From Metabacillus idriensis (GTDB taxonomy: Bacteria > Bacillota > Bacilli > Bacillales > Bacillaceae), in assembly GCF_009674765.1 (NCBI RefSeq), contig NZ_WKKF01000010.1:1-64000 (forward strand): a stretch of DNA of 64,000 bases, read 5' to 3'. Numbering within the stretch: the stretch's first letter is position 1; the number at the start of each line of letters is the position of its first letter. The position numbers were made by a program, and so were the translations under genes. The notes beneath the pieces were generated by a model. It ran no database searches. It saw nothing but the letters and a program-made list of their open reading frames with translations, and was not told where the DNA came from. Shown here piece by piece: positions 8,582 to 18,568 of the stretch.

Positions 8582-9577
8582 TCATCCCTTTTTGACGAAA
8601 GTGGCAAAATACCAGCCGCCTTCACGAATAATGGGTTTTAAGCCTTTGAGTTTCATATTGGATTGCTCTGCAATGGATGAAAGCTCCTTTTTTGTCGGCA
8701 GAGCATAAAGATTATCATAAGCAGTAAAGAAACTATTAAATACACTTGAAAATTGTTTGCCGTGCTTTGGTTTCCGTAATGGGGTAATAATTGAAATCAT
8801 CCCGCTTGAAGAAAGACATATGCTTAGATTTTGGATCAAACTGACTCTTTTTTCGGGGGAAATATAATGAAGCAGGTTATTCATCATAATTAAATCGGCA
8901 GGTGACTCTGCCCTCCACTCTTCAACATCCATACATGTAATAGAGATGTTTGGAATGTCCATGCATCTGTCCGCAGCTTCATCAGCTACTTCTTCATTGA
9001 TCTCAATCCCTGTTAACTTTATTTCAGGGAGTTCTTGAGATAGTTTTTGTAAATAGCCGCCATGTCCGCAGCCAACATCGACAATCGACTGGATATGATT
9101 CTTTTTTACGAGCTGAATCAGTTTAGGATATGCGAGCTGCTCAAGCAAGGAAGAGGTCTTGGCAACTGTCGTTCCGTGCTGCTCATGATCAAATGTCTGC
9201 CTTTCATCTGTTTTCATAATCGCAGGATACGTTAATAATGCAGGGATGTGAAGCTCCATCATTTCTTTAAGGAGAATTCCGACTGATTTTGGATCTTTTT
9301 TGCTGTCCGGCAGCATAAAGCTCTTTGATGTCTTAAAGCGATTTCTGGAGACTTCTTTTAAGTATTTGATGGATACCCCTACTTCAACCCATCGCTCGAG
9401 CAGCTCCAATTCTAATGAATGGATCGCTGCCACTTCATCGATTGTTTTTGGTGATTTGAAGATTTCAAACAAGTCCAGTTCATACCCTACATATGCGTGC
9501 CAGCTGTACAAAAAAGGCATATTGCGCTTCATCCAGCTTCTTGCTTTAAATAAGCGTACATATTCAGCGATAATCAT
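8582..9577 (-). CDS. SAM-dependent methyltransferase
   Basis: A 331-aa class I methyltransferase. Residues 1-100 are a winged-helix-like dimerisation part like that of plant or bacterial O-methyltransferases. The SAM site is VDVGCGHGGYL (motif I, about residue 165) with GIEIN, then MMNNLLHYI. The frame runs upstream into the monooxygenase gene, but GGGGAGG lies 6 nt before the ATG at 9577. That ATG overlaps the monooxygenase stop as ATGA, so the two are translationally coupled. A coupled hydroxylase and methyltransferase usually tailor a quinone, phenol or polyketide; the substrate is unknown. Confidence 0.85.
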   Translation of the reverse strand: MIIAEYVRLFKARSWMKRNMPFLYSWHAYVGYELDLFEIFKSPKTIDEVAAIHSLELELLERWVEVGVSIKYLKEVSRNRFKTSKSFMLPDSKKDPKSVGILLKEMMELHIPALLTYPAIMKTDERQTFDHEQHGTTVAKTSSLLEQLAYPKLIQLVKKNHIQSIVDVGCGHGGYLQKLSQELPEIKLTGIEINEEVADEAADRCMDIPNISITCMDVEEWRAESPADLIMMNNLLHYISPEKRVSLIQNLSICLSSSGMISIITPLRKPKHGKQFSSVFNSFFTAYDNLYALPTKKELSSIAEQSNMKLKGLKPIIREGGWYFATFVKKG

Positions 9578-10896
9578 ATGCTGTACCTCCCCTTCACTTC
9601 CCATGGATAATCATTTTCATACGTAAACATATACCTTGTATGCAGCAGTTCAATATTCTGAAGGGTTCTCGGAGGCAGCATGCCAATTTGAACAAGGCGG
9701 TCGAAAAAAGACTCTTTCCAAATGCCGAGTCCTGAAATGTTCAGCATTTGTTTCGTGTGGAGCTTTTCATCCTCTGTCATCTGTTTGAGACTTCTATTTC
9801 TAAGCGATCCGAAATAACGAAACGGCTTTGAGTAAGCAAGGGCTGATAAGTGGCTTAAATTTAATATAAAATCCACTCGGGTTTTGCGGACTTTTTCATA
9901 CCATACTAAGTTTTCAGGATAGTGTTCATCATGTTTGTACATCCAGCAAAGGAGTTCTCCCAGTACATCCCCGTCCTGTATGGCAAGGTTCATTCCTTCA
10001 CCTGCCATGGGATGAACACTGTGTGCAGAATCTCCTATGATGGCCATATTATCTTTTACATAGGTCTCTGCATGAAAATGAATGGGAATCATCAGCTGAA
10101 TTTTTTTCCATTCTTTAAGTTTCGTCACGTAGCCGTCAAGTTCCGGGCACAAATCAATATACTTCTTATGAAAATGTTCAATTCCCCGTTCTTTTAACGA
10201 TTGATACTCTCCTGACTGGATGAGATAAACGGTTCTGACTTGATTGTCCGGAAGCGGAAATAGACCGAGAAAAGCGTGCGGTGTTGAAATAATTTTCCCC
10301 TCTGTCATAGACTCAGGTCTATCAAACGTGACGGTTAAAAAATGATGATCATATTCATGTTCATTTAATTTTACATTCATGGCTTTTCTGACGTTTGATT
10401 TCCTTCCCTCCGCTCCAATGTAATAATCTGCCTCAATGATAAATTCTTCTTTATTGCTTGTGACAACAGCCGCCTGATCTTTGAATTCTTTAAACTTTGC
10501 AGGCTGTATATAATGAAAAGCAGGATACTCTTTCGCTTTTTCAAGCAGCATTTCTTTAAGCTTTTCATGAGGAATCATGAGGGCATAATTGTATTCGCTC
10601 TCAATTATGCTGTATCGCATAGTGGCCGTTCCAAGCTTTACATACGTTCCTTTTTTTCGTTTCATTTCATTCATTTCTATTTCATTTATTTGATGTCCGG
10701 CTTCTAAAACCGGCTTATTCAGACCAAGCTGATGAAAAATTTCAAGGCTTTTCGGCTGCAGCAATTCTCCTTTGTACTTGTGAGCCGATCCTTTTGTCTG
10801 CTCCACAACACACACATCAATACCGCATTTTGCAAGTTTCAAAGCTGCTGTTAAACCGCCTACTCCGCCGCCGATCACCAATACTTGTGTTTTCAT
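9574..10896 (-). CDS. FAD-dependent aromatic-type monooxygenase
   Basis: A 440-aa flavoprotein of the PHBH/UbiH class. It has GGGVGG (residues 9-14) for FAD, GAEGRKSNVRKA in place of the GADG segment, and the FAD ribityl motif GDSAHSVHPMAGEGMN (about residue 290). Such enzymes use NAD(P)H and oxygen to hydroxylate an aromatic or quinone ring. It is the first gene of a two-gene operon with the methyltransferase at 8582-9577, with a 4-nt overlap. The C-terminal 130 residues extend beyond the usual catalytic core and are helical. No polyketide synthase or transporter gene lies nearby to suggest the substrate. Confidence 0.87.
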   Translation of the reverse strand: MKTQVLVIGGGVGGLTAALKLAKCGIDVCVVEQTKGSAHKYKGELLQPKSLEIFHQLGLNKPVLEAGHQINEIEMNEMKRKKGTYVKLGTATMRYSIIESEYNYALMIPHEKLKEMLLEKAKEYPAFHYIQPAKFKEFKDQAAVVTSNKEEFIIEADYYIGAEGRKSNVRKAMNVKLNEHEYDHHFLTVTFDRPESMTEGKIISTPHAFLGLFPLPDNQVRTVYLIQSGEYQSLKERGIEHFHKKYIDLCPELDGYVTKLKEWKKIQLMIPIHFHAETYVKDNMAIIGDSAHSVHPMAGEGMNLAIQDGDVLGELLCWMYKHDEHYPENLVWYEKVRKTRVDFILNLSHLSALAYSKPFRYFGSLRNRSLKQMTEDEKLHTKQMLNISGLGIWKESFFDRLVQIGMLPPRTLQNIELLHTRYMFTYENDYPWEVKGRYSI

Positions 10897-11039
10897 CCTC
10901 TCACCGCCTTTGTCCTTTAATTTCCACTTTTGTTAAAGAATGAAACCGCATAACTCTCTAAGGGGTTTGACCTTAAATTCGGTTCTGATAGGATTATAGG
11001 GAGCTAATCCAGAGTTTGGTGCGAAAATGACAAAACTTT

Positions 11040-11095
11040 GGTCATATCCGATAGGCAGATAAGAATCCGGCTGAAAAGTCCTGGTCCCGCCTTTT
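11040..11095. repeat. Degenerate fragment of dispersed repeat family 1
   Basis: TCCGATAGGCAGATAAGAATCCG resembles the GACAGACAGATAAG-hairpin part of the units at 37-281 and 20062-20187. The tail landmarks are absent. Remaining sequence from 10897 to about 11170 shows no gene. Confidence 0.45.
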
Positions 11096-11169
11096 TATGT
11101 GAAAACAGGTTTAGGAATGTGGATGGTGAAATTTGATCGCTGCACTGGAGCGGGAAACAGGAAGTATTC

Positions 11170-11585
11170 TTTGCTTTCATTTTTTGGAGAGGTTATCCGT
11201 GGCATTCTTACCCTCCCATACCGTTATTCGATTTAGCGGGGTAGGATCCCTGCGTTTCCTTACCCTCCCACAGCGTTATTCGGTTTTGAAGGGTACGATC
11301 CCTGCGTTTCCTTACCCTCCCACAGCGTTATTCGGTTTTGAAGGGGACGATTCAGGCGTTTTCTTACTCTCCCATACCGTTATTCGGTTTTGCAGGGTAC
11401 GATTCAGGCGCTTCCTTACCCTCCCACAGCGTTATTCGGTTTTGAAGGGTACGATTCAGGCGTTTTCTTACTCTCCCATACCGTTATTCGGTTTAGCGGG
11501 GTACGATTCAGGCGCTTCCTTGCCCTCCCATACCGTTATTCGGTTTTGCAGGGGACGATTCAGGCGTTTCCACTGCCATCGAAGC
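11170..11585. repeat. Tandem array A, 52-bp units
   Basis: Seven units begin at 11222, 11274, 11326, 11378, 11430, 11482 and 11534, each with CGTTATTCG, with a degenerate unit before them. The spacing is exactly 52 bp every time. Units 3 and 5 share GTTTTCTTACTCTCCCATAC, while units 4 and 6 share GCGCTTCCTT and CCCTCCCA, so there is a 104-bp higher-order pattern. No stop codon interrupts several plus-strand frames, because 52 is not a multiple of 3 and one open frame reads all phases. I treat that frame as non-coding: no ribosome binding site, low complexity. Confidence 0.95.
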
Positions 11586-11611
11586 ATAAAACATATAAAT
11601 TCTGCCACTAT

Positions 11612-11645
11612 AAAAAAACGCTTTCTAAAAGAAAGCGCCGTTTTA
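11612..11645 (-). terminator. Probable terminator of the GNAT transcript
   Basis: CGCTTTCTAAAAGAAAGCG hairpin followed by TTTTTTT on the minus strand. It lies 195 bp past the GNAT stop, so the transcript would cross the family 2 repeat first. Confidence 0.7.
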
Positions 11646-11694
11646 AGAAAAGTCAGTTTTCGCATTAACTGTTGTTTTTGATAATAAATGCTGC

Positions 11695-11830
11695 CGTTTC
11701 TTTCCGCTATAGGAACTTGCTTTCCGCGGTCCGGCTGGGAGGCTCCTCGGCTTTGCCTATGGGGTCTCCCATTTCCCTCTGTTTCCCGCAGGAGTCAAGT
11801 TTATCCGCTACAATCCACTTAAGGTATTTA
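11695..11830 (+). repeat. Dispersed repeat family 2, copy 1
   Basis: Landmarks in order: GGAACTTGCTTTCCGCGG, GGGAGGCTCCTCGGC, GGGGTCTCCCATTT, TTTCCCGCAGGAGTCAAGTT and CAATCCACTTAAGG. Arms GGAACTTG/CAAGTT and GGGAG/CTCCC are complementary within the element. Other copies are at 14341-14447 (inverted), 49030-49165 and 58100-58243. Confidence 0.9.
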
Positions 11831-11839
11831 ACAATTGGA

Positions 11840-12685
11840 CTAAGAAAAAGTAATCATGATCGAATCTTGAATCGGCTGATAGCCTATTTTTTGATAAATG
11901 CTGTTTGATGTCGGGTTTGCGAGGTCTGTATAGAGTGTGCAAAAGGAAAAGTCTTTTAACAGGAGCTCACTAAGCTCAGCCACGCAGCTGCTTGCGTACC
12001 CTTTGCCTCTGAATTCATCAGGAGTATAAACCAGCGATACGCAAATTCCATTTTTAGTGGATCTTGATTTCTTCGCCATCGATACTGGTTTGTCATCTGC
12101 CATCCAAAGAAAAACGGATTTTTCTGCAATAAACTGCTTCATTCTCCCTGCCGCCTGCAGTACTGTAATTGGAGGCTCGTTCGTATAATTCATAAAATCC
12201 ATCATCCACTCGGTCAGCAGCGGCAGATGGCCTAATTCTGCCAAAACAAATTCCCCGTCACTGCGTTTTAGTTCCGTCACTTCCTGGAGACGATAGATCT
12301 TTTGTTCCATTACAATTTCAGCTCTGTCTTCTGTTTCGGCAGACCATATTTTCGCAAATGCCTCTGTCCATTTCCTCTCGCCGACCACACCGGGGATATG
12401 TAAATCCTTCATAACAAGTGTCCGAATCGTTTCATGGAGAAGGTTCTCAGTCATTAAATCTTCATTAAAAGACAGGATTAAATTATGCGGAGGTGTCATC
12501 AGCAGCGTCATCGCAAGCTCTCCATCTGCTTCCACTGCAGCGGTATAGACATTCGCAGCTGGAATGGTACGTTTAAAAGCTCCTATGAGCCCAAGTGTAA
12601 GGTTGTTTTCTGCTTCATTTTTTAATAGGAAAGGTTCCGCTAGTTCAATAAAAAGACTTCTATCCGTGTATTCTGTCAGTTTCAT
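11840..12685 (-). CDS. GNAT family N-acetyltransferase
   Basis: A 281-aa protein whose C-terminal 110 residues form a GNAT fold with the acetyl-CoA loop YTPDEFRGKGYASSC (about 210-225) and the closing NPTSNSIYQKIGYQP. The N-terminal half is the extra domain found in many Bacillus GNAT proteins of this length. Substrate unknown. The ATG follows AGAGGTG at a good distance. It lies just downstream of the PLD gene on the same strand but behind that gene's terminator, so a separate promoter is likely. Both genes sit between inverted copies of repeat family 2. Confidence 0.85.
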   Translation of the reverse strand: MKLTEYTDRSLFIELAEPFLLKNEAENNLTLGLIGAFKRTIPAANVYTAAVEADGELAMTLLMTPPHNLILSFNEDLMTENLLHETIRTLVMKDLHIPGVVGERKWTEAFAKIWSAETEDRAEIVMEQKIYRLQEVTELKRSDGEFVLAELGHLPLLTEWMMDFMNYTNEPPITVLQAAGRMKQFIAEKSVFLWMADDKPVSMAKKSRSTKNGICVSLVYTPDEFRGKGYASSCVAELSELLLKDFSFCTLYTDLANPTSNSIYQKIGYQPIQDSIMITFS

Positions 12686-12743
12686 CTGATTTCACCTCTG
12701 CTATATAATTAGCTTTAAGTTTCCAAAATCCCTCCGCAAAATG

Positions 12744-12777
12744 CAAAAAAACTCCGGCTATTTCGCCAGAGTTAAAA
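12744..12777 (-). terminator. Terminator of the PLD-family gene
   Basis: AACTCTGGCG and the matching CCGGAGTT form the stem, then TTTTTTTG on the minus strand; it overlaps the PLD stop codon. Confidence 0.8.
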
Positions 12778-14211
12778 GGTAGTAAATCTGAAGAATTTCT
12801 GAACAGCATAAATCGCCCGTTTAATAAACGGCATGTCATCTCTGTACTTTTCAAAATCCAGTGTGTAATCAGCACCATCATTTGTCCATAGTTTTTTAAA
12901 ATAAGCTTCTACTTCTTTCATGACTGGCTCATCGGCTGGAGCTGCAATTTTAAGATCATTTTCAAGATTAAGATCATCAAGGTTCCGCTTCGTAAAGTTG
13001 GCAGAGCCGCTGATAATAGTTGCTTCATCTTTGCTTTTTATGAAGAGCATTTTAGGATGATACTGCTCTTTTGTCGTATTGTACCATCTAATCTCAATTT
13101 TTTTATTTGTATCTTCTAAGAGTTCTTCGGCGACCGGGCGATTCGGAATGCCGATTTTCTCCTGCCCGAACGCATTTTGATTCGGATCAAGAATCATTTT
13201 AATTTCTGCTCCGCGATTAGAAGCAGCCACCAGTGAATCTATGACTTGGCGGTCTGCGAGATAAAACATTCCAATCCAGATCTCATCGTCTTTCTTCGCA
13301 TTTCGAATCGTTTCAAGCAGCCGTTTATAAATTTTCCCTTCGGTTAAAACCTGTACTTTAATATCGCCCTTCTCATCGTTCTTTTTTTCATATACCGGAA
13401 GTTTGGGTCCTCCGGAATACTCTGAGACTGCCTGCTCTGATTCGAGGACATCCGCAATCACATTCCCGCTTACTTGGAACGCTACATTAGAATGGTAACC
13501 GCTCGCATCATGCGGGTTGGCTGATGACACAATGGCTGTTTTTTCTGTTGCAACTGCTTTTCGGTGATTGGCTTTTACATTAAATAGTTTCAAATAAGAT
13601 CTGATTGTCATATCAGGAGCTGTTTCTCCGAATGGATTAGAGAGCCATGCGGGGCCTGACTGGCCAAACCATTGAAAAAACGTTCTCCATACACTTGAAT
13701 AAAGCGGGTTTGAATCTCGCAAGGCAATCATATCTGACATAACTACGTCAATGCCGGCTTTTTTAAAAGCATCTAATTCTTTAGATGGATGTGATCCATA
13801 CGAGGTATTAATATCATCCGTAATAAAAACGATTGGCAAATTCGGATTTTCCTTTTTTTTCTGAAGAAGTTTCTCTGAAAGTTCTTTGCTGACTTGAGGG
13901 TAGATTTCTCCACGATCATAGTATCCATTGAACAAAAACAAATCAATGACAACAAATTCTTCCGCTTCATCAATCGCTTTGTAAATCGCATCAAAAATCA
14001 TTTGATCTGCTTCAACCCGGCCTTCTATTTGGTAAGTTAAGTCATACAAAAAATCCACATCTTCAACTTTGTGGACATCTCCTTCATAGGAGATATTTTC
14101 CGGCAGAGGTTTATAGCTCTGATAAATAACTGTGCCGGTTAAAATAATAATAATAAGCAATAAAAGCAGCGGCCGTTTGTTTTTCAGCCTCATAAGACGA
14201 AAACGCGACAA
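12772..14211 (-). CDS. Membrane-anchored phospholipase D family protein
   Basis: A 479-aa protein with one N-terminal membrane segment (RPLLLLLIIIILTG) and two HKD-type half-sites: NHRKAVATEKTAIVSSAN and YHPKMLFIKSKDEATIISGS. Both keep His and Lys, so a catalytic two-lobe PLD fold is expected, facing outside the membrane. The family includes cardiolipin synthases, but the overall layout is not that of Cls. The open frame starts at 14304, yet AGGAGGAG lies 7 nt before a TTG at 14211, just ahead of the membrane segment, and the extra 31 residues look unlike a coding N-terminus. The TTG start is therefore preferred, with moderate certainty. Confidence 0.83.
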   Translation of the reverse strand: MSRFRLMRLKNKRPLLLLLIIIILTGTVIYQSYKPLPENISYEGDVHKVEDVDFLYDLTYQIEGRVEADQMIFDAIYKAIDEAEEFVVIDLFLFNGYYDRGEIYPQVSKELSEKLLQKKKENPNLPIVFITDDINTSYGSHPSKELDAFKKAGIDVVMSDMIALRDSNPLYSSVWRTFFQWFGQSGPAWLSNPFGETAPDMTIRSYLKLFNVKANHRKAVATEKTAIVSSANPHDASGYHSNVAFQVSGNVIADVLESEQAVSEYSGGPKLPVYEKKNDEKGDIKVQVLTEGKIYKRLLETIRNAKKDDEIWIGMFYLADRQVIDSLVAASNRGAEIKMILDPNQNAFGQEKIGIPNRPVAEELLEDTNKKIEIRWYNTTKEQYHPKMLFIKSKDEATIISGSANFTKRNLDDLNLENDLKIAAPADEPVMKEVEAYFKKLWTNDGADYTLDFEKYRDDMPFIKRAIYAVQKFFRFTTF

Positions 14212-14340
14212 TAAGACTCCTCCTAAATTAAGATCATAGCTTTCATTATATGCCCTAATAAAGATGTGGAAAAACCTTTCTGAAAAATAAAAGATTCTTT
14301 TCATAAACTTTGTTGCTTTTTGACTAAATGTTTAAAACCT

Positions 14341-14447
14341 TAAGTGGATTGCAGCGGAAGGAACTTGACTCGTGCGGGATATAGAAGGAAATGTGAGACT
14401 CCACAGGCAGAGCCGAGGAGGCTCCCACCCGGACCGCCGAAAGGAAC
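14341..14447 (-). repeat. Dispersed repeat family 2, copy 2 (inverted)
   Basis: Reverse complement of the other copies: AAGTGGATTGCAGCGGAAGG, GAACTTGACTC, GAGACTCCACAGGCAGAGCC, GAGGCTCCCACCCGGACCG. It faces the copy at 11695-11830, so the GNAT and PLD genes lie between inverted copies. The rest of 14212-14540 holds the PLD promoter region and a terminator. Confidence 0.88.
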
Positions 14448-14498
14448 GGACAACATTATAATTAAAAACAACAATCTATGCGAAAAGAGCCAAAGAAA

Positions 14499-14532
14499 AA
14501 ACAGACCTGATAATATTGCCTCCGGTCTGTTT
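14499..14532 (-). terminator. Terminator of the sporulation lipoprotein gene
   Basis: AAACAGACC and GGTCTGTTT stems with a 16-nt loop, followed by a TTTTTTC run on the minus strand, 9 nt after the stop. Confidence 0.75.
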
Positions 14533-14540
14533 GATTCTTC

Positions 14541-15029
14541 TTATTTCGCTTGAGGGAAAACACGCTTAATCATTTCGTTAAATTCATCTGCCAGGCCGGA
14601 AACTGGCTCTCCATTGCGGATTTTGTCCCCGTAATCCTTCATACGGTCAAAGAAGTCCGGATTTTCTGAAACATACACATTGCTTAGTTCCCGGTCTGTG
14701 GATCTGACCTGATCTGCTACCCTGTTTTTAAGGTCATCTGATAGCTTCCCTTTAGGATCGCCTTCCAGAACGACTGCAGCATAAGCATTATTGTTGGTAA
14801 CAATTACGTTCGCATATTTAATTTCCTTCATGTCAGCTACCTTTTTCGCTGCATCATCCGCAACAGCCATTCGGTTTTGTTCATTCGTTTGTTCATCATA
14901 AGTAACATTTTTCAGCTCATTGTTCATTATATTATCATTTTCACGTGCATTATTATCCATTCCGCATCCTGCACTTATTAATAGTGATAGAGCGATGGAT
15001 GCACCGGTTAAGAGCTTTCTTTTTTTCAT
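14541..15029 (-). CDS. YhcN/YlaJ family sporulation lipoprotein
   Basis: A 162-aa lipoprotein with a lipobox LLISAGC (cysteine at about residue 22), followed by an Asn/Asp-rich linker and a domain with VADDAAKKVADMKEI, ANVIVTNNNAYAAV and a C-terminal helical part. This is the YhcN/YlaJ pattern, found on inner spore or forespore membranes. It starts at an ATG after GGAGGAATGC. Monocistronic. The family is tied to sporulation and germination, but the exact role is not known. Confidence 0.88.
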   Translation of the reverse strand: MKKRKLLTGASIALSLLISAGCGMDNNARENDNIMNNELKNVTYDEQTNEQNRMAVADDAAKKVADMKEIKYANVIVTNNNAYAAVVLEGDPKGKLSDDLKNRVADQVRSTDRELSNVYVSENPDFFDRMKDYGDKIRNGEPVSGLADEFNEMIKRVFPQAK

Positions 15030-15091
15030 GACAGCATTCCTCCATTCATTTCATCGCCTTTATCTTCTGCAAAAATGACATTTTTATTCAC

Positions 15092-15119
15092 AAAAAAAAC
15101 GAAAAGCCAATAGTGGCTA
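15092..15119 (-). terminator. Terminator of the PAS-STAS gene
   Basis: AGCCACTATTGGCT, a short stem, then TTTTCGTTTTTTTT on the minus strand, overlapping the stop codon at 15117. Confidence 0.6.
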
Positions 15120-15905
15120 ATCGCTGATTTTTTGAAGGTGATATCCTTTTTCTTTCCATATAAATTGAATCCCCTGTTTAAAAGATTGAAACGTGCGGAC
15201 ATTAAGGGCTATGCCATTTAAGGTAATATGCTTAACTAGTTTTGGATTCAGTCCGACAAATATTGACTCAGTGCCCATCAGCCGGAGAGCTTCCACAATT
15301 TGATTTAAGTGAAAGGAAATGGTTTCTTCAAATGTTTCTCCTATCCCGGTGAAATCAAATATGATATAGTCCGCATGCCGTTTTGACGTTTCCTGAAGAA
15401 TTTTTTCTTTCATGTTTTCCATTCTTTCTTCAGTCAGAGTACCGGTCAGTGCTATTAATAAAGTCGAATCAAGAGCCGTTCCTATGATCGGCGTATACAT
15501 TTCTTCAAGTAATGCTTTTCCTTCTTCAATCACATTTTCATATTCTGTCACGTCACGCCATGTTAAGACGAAGCCCGTTTCCTGATTTTCGTGATCCCTT
15601 AATCGGTCAACAACGATTTGCGCTGTGTATCGGTTAAATAGTTTAATTTGTCCGCTATGAGGAAAAGGTCCGTTGGCAAGGATGTTTTGCTGACGTTCGC
15701 CATGAAACTTTTGAATATTGCAGCCAATAAAATCTTGTGGATCTTCCATTCCAACGTACGGTCCGATTTTTTCTAATATCCCTCTTGCCGTATCATTGAA
15801 CCAAATGATCTGAAAATCATTATCTGCAAATATGAGCCCCTCACCGATGCAGTTCAGCAGCGTGTAAACGTTCATATTTTCTAATATGGTTGTTTTATTT
15901 GTCAA
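15117..15905 (-). CDS. PAS-STAS regulator (RsbR-like)
   Basis: A 262-aa cytoplasmic protein. An N-terminal PAS domain (ADNDFQIIWFNDTARGIL to FVLTWRDVTEYE, about 20-125) is joined to a C-terminal STAS domain (about 140-255). The STAS part has DYIIFDFTGIGETFEETI, where RsbR-type proteins carry the phosphorylatable Thr/Ser region, then SIFVGLNPKLVKHI. Such proteins sit in stressosome-like complexes with RsbS and RsbT. It begins at a TTG after AGGGGG. No RsbS or RsbT partner is next to it. A second STAS protein with a globin-like or RsbR N-terminus lies at 29038-29817. Confidence 0.82.
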   Translation of the reverse strand: MTNKTTILENMNVYTLLNCIGEGLIFADNDFQIIWFNDTARGILEKIGPYVGMEDPQDFIGCNIQKFHGERQQNILANGPFPHSGQIKLFNRYTAQIVVDRLRDHENQETGFVLTWRDVTEYENVIEEGKALLEEMYTPIIGTALDSTLLIALTGTLTEERMENMKEKILQETSKRHADYIIFDFTGIGETFEETISFHLNQIVEALRLMGTESIFVGLNPKLVKHITLNGIALNVRTFQSFKQGIQFIWKEKGYHLQKISD

Positions 15906-16002
15906 TCAAGTTTTCCCCCTAAACCATTCATACATATATATCAATTATAAACATTTCTTTACTTTTGGAAAGGATAAAGTACCTAGTAAGAAAATACACA
16001 GG

Positions 16003-16035
16003 AAACCCGCAGTTCCATAGCGGCTGCGGGTTTTT
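16003..16035. terminator. Hairpin downstream of gdh
   Basis: CCCGCAG and CTGCGGG with an 11-nt loop. The T run is on the plus strand side (GGGTTTTTC); on the minus strand only TTT follows, so its strength for gdh is uncertain. Confidence 0.5.
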
Positions 16036-16042
16036 CGGATAT

Positions 16043-17694
<1,652 letters not shown>

Positions 17695-17926
17695 GATGAT
17701 TTCCTTTCTGTTTACATAGTCTGAGTATCCATTTTAAGGCGTGCACATCTTAAAATTAAGAACAGGAGACCTGCACTTAATTATTAATATGGTTTCCTGA
17801 GTGATGAAAAAATAACACGCTTTGGCATGAATCTCTTAGACCTTTCCACTAATAAGACCAAAATAAACTTTTCTGTTTAGAAAAAGCGGATCTACTTCAT
17901 ACTGTTATCAAGAAAGGATGATTATT

Positions 17927-18133
17927 ATGGAAGATCTTTTTAAGGAATTTGGAGCTGGGGATTTTTTTGAGCAGCATCGTTATCCGATTGAAATGTCAGG
18001 AATATTGGATACAGTCAGTGAAAAACAGCTGCAGAGCTTCTTCGAAAGATTTGAATGTGATTCTTATGAAAACTTCATTTATTTTCTCACCTTATTTTTA
18101 TCCATCCAAGAGAAAAACAGACATCTAGTCTGA
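17927..18133 (+). CDS. Small protein of unknown function
   Basis: A 68-aa acidic protein, MEDLFKEFGAGDFFEQH at the start, without membrane segments or cysteine pairs. I do not recognise a family. The frame has an ATG three codons earlier, but GAAAGG touches it; the ATG at 17927 lies 9 nt away. The stop codon lies within a hairpin. It stands between the divergent glcU promoter and a long spacer before dhaS. Confidence 0.7.
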   Translation: MEDLFKEFGAGDFFEQHRYPIEMSGILDTVSEKQLQSFFERFECDSYENFIYFLTLFLSIQEKNRHLV

Positions 18134-18144
18134 AGGATGTCTGT
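18117..18144 (+). terminator. Hairpin at the end of the small orphan gene
   Basis: ACAGACATC and GATGTCTGT form a 9-bp stem over the stop codon; the downstream T run is poor (TGTCTCC), so termination is uncertain. Confidence 0.5.
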
Positions 18145-18460
18145 TGTCTCCGCTCCAAAAACGCAGCAAAAATCATCGAATCCGACACCAGGATCTGTCC
18201 TCCTATGAAAAATGAAGCAATAGGTGTTGATTCATAAAATACTGGTTGCTGGACTGCTCAACCCCCTATAGCGATGACTGCTTCTTTTTCTATCTTTCGC
18301 CTTTTTAAGTGAGACAACGTTTTAAAAAAAACACAATATGCATCTCAAGCAATAATTTTATTTCTATCACTCCACCCAATCTTTTCTGCGATATTCATAT
18401 TTTAATAGATAACAAAGACTTATATATTGTAAATTAAGAATTTTTAGTATATTATTTTAC

Positions 18461-18474
18461 TGTAATCGCTTACA
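18461..18474 (+). promoter_or_regulatory. Catabolite-responsive element (cre) upstream of dhaS
   Basis: TGTAATCGCTTACA fits the CcpA consensus TGWAANCGNTNWCA at every defined position and is nearly palindromic. It is 95 bp upstream of the dhaS start. Carbon catabolite control of dhaS is inferred. Confidence 0.75.
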
Positions 18475-18488
18475 TTTATGTGGCGCTA

Positions 18489-18512
18489 AAACGGGCAGTC
18501 TGCTTGCCCGTC
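18489..18512 (+). promoter_or_regulatory. Hairpin in the dhaS leader
   Basis: ACGGGCA and TGCCCGT with a GTCTGCT loop lie between the cre box and the dhaS ribosome binding site. There is no T run, so it is not a terminator. It could stabilise the mRNA or be a protein site. The rest of 18134-18568 shows no gene. Confidence 0.45.
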
Positions 18513-18568
18513 TTCAGCATGATTTCTACATATATTTTCACCAATATTATTTAGGAGGCTGATTATTT

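Noticed and set aside
11133-11681. 182-codon plus-strand frame with repeated SHTVIRF-type peptide
   Set aside because: It is the in-phase read-through of the 52-bp array in a unit length not divisible by 3; no ribosome binding site or family.
11695-14447. Insertion sequence or composite transposon
   Set aside because: Inverted repeats exist, but no transposase gene or target duplication was found; only the repeat layout is reported.
16003-16035. Strong leftward terminator after gdh
   Set aside because: The hairpin is clear, but the T run lies on the other strand, so it is listed only as a hairpin of uncertain role.
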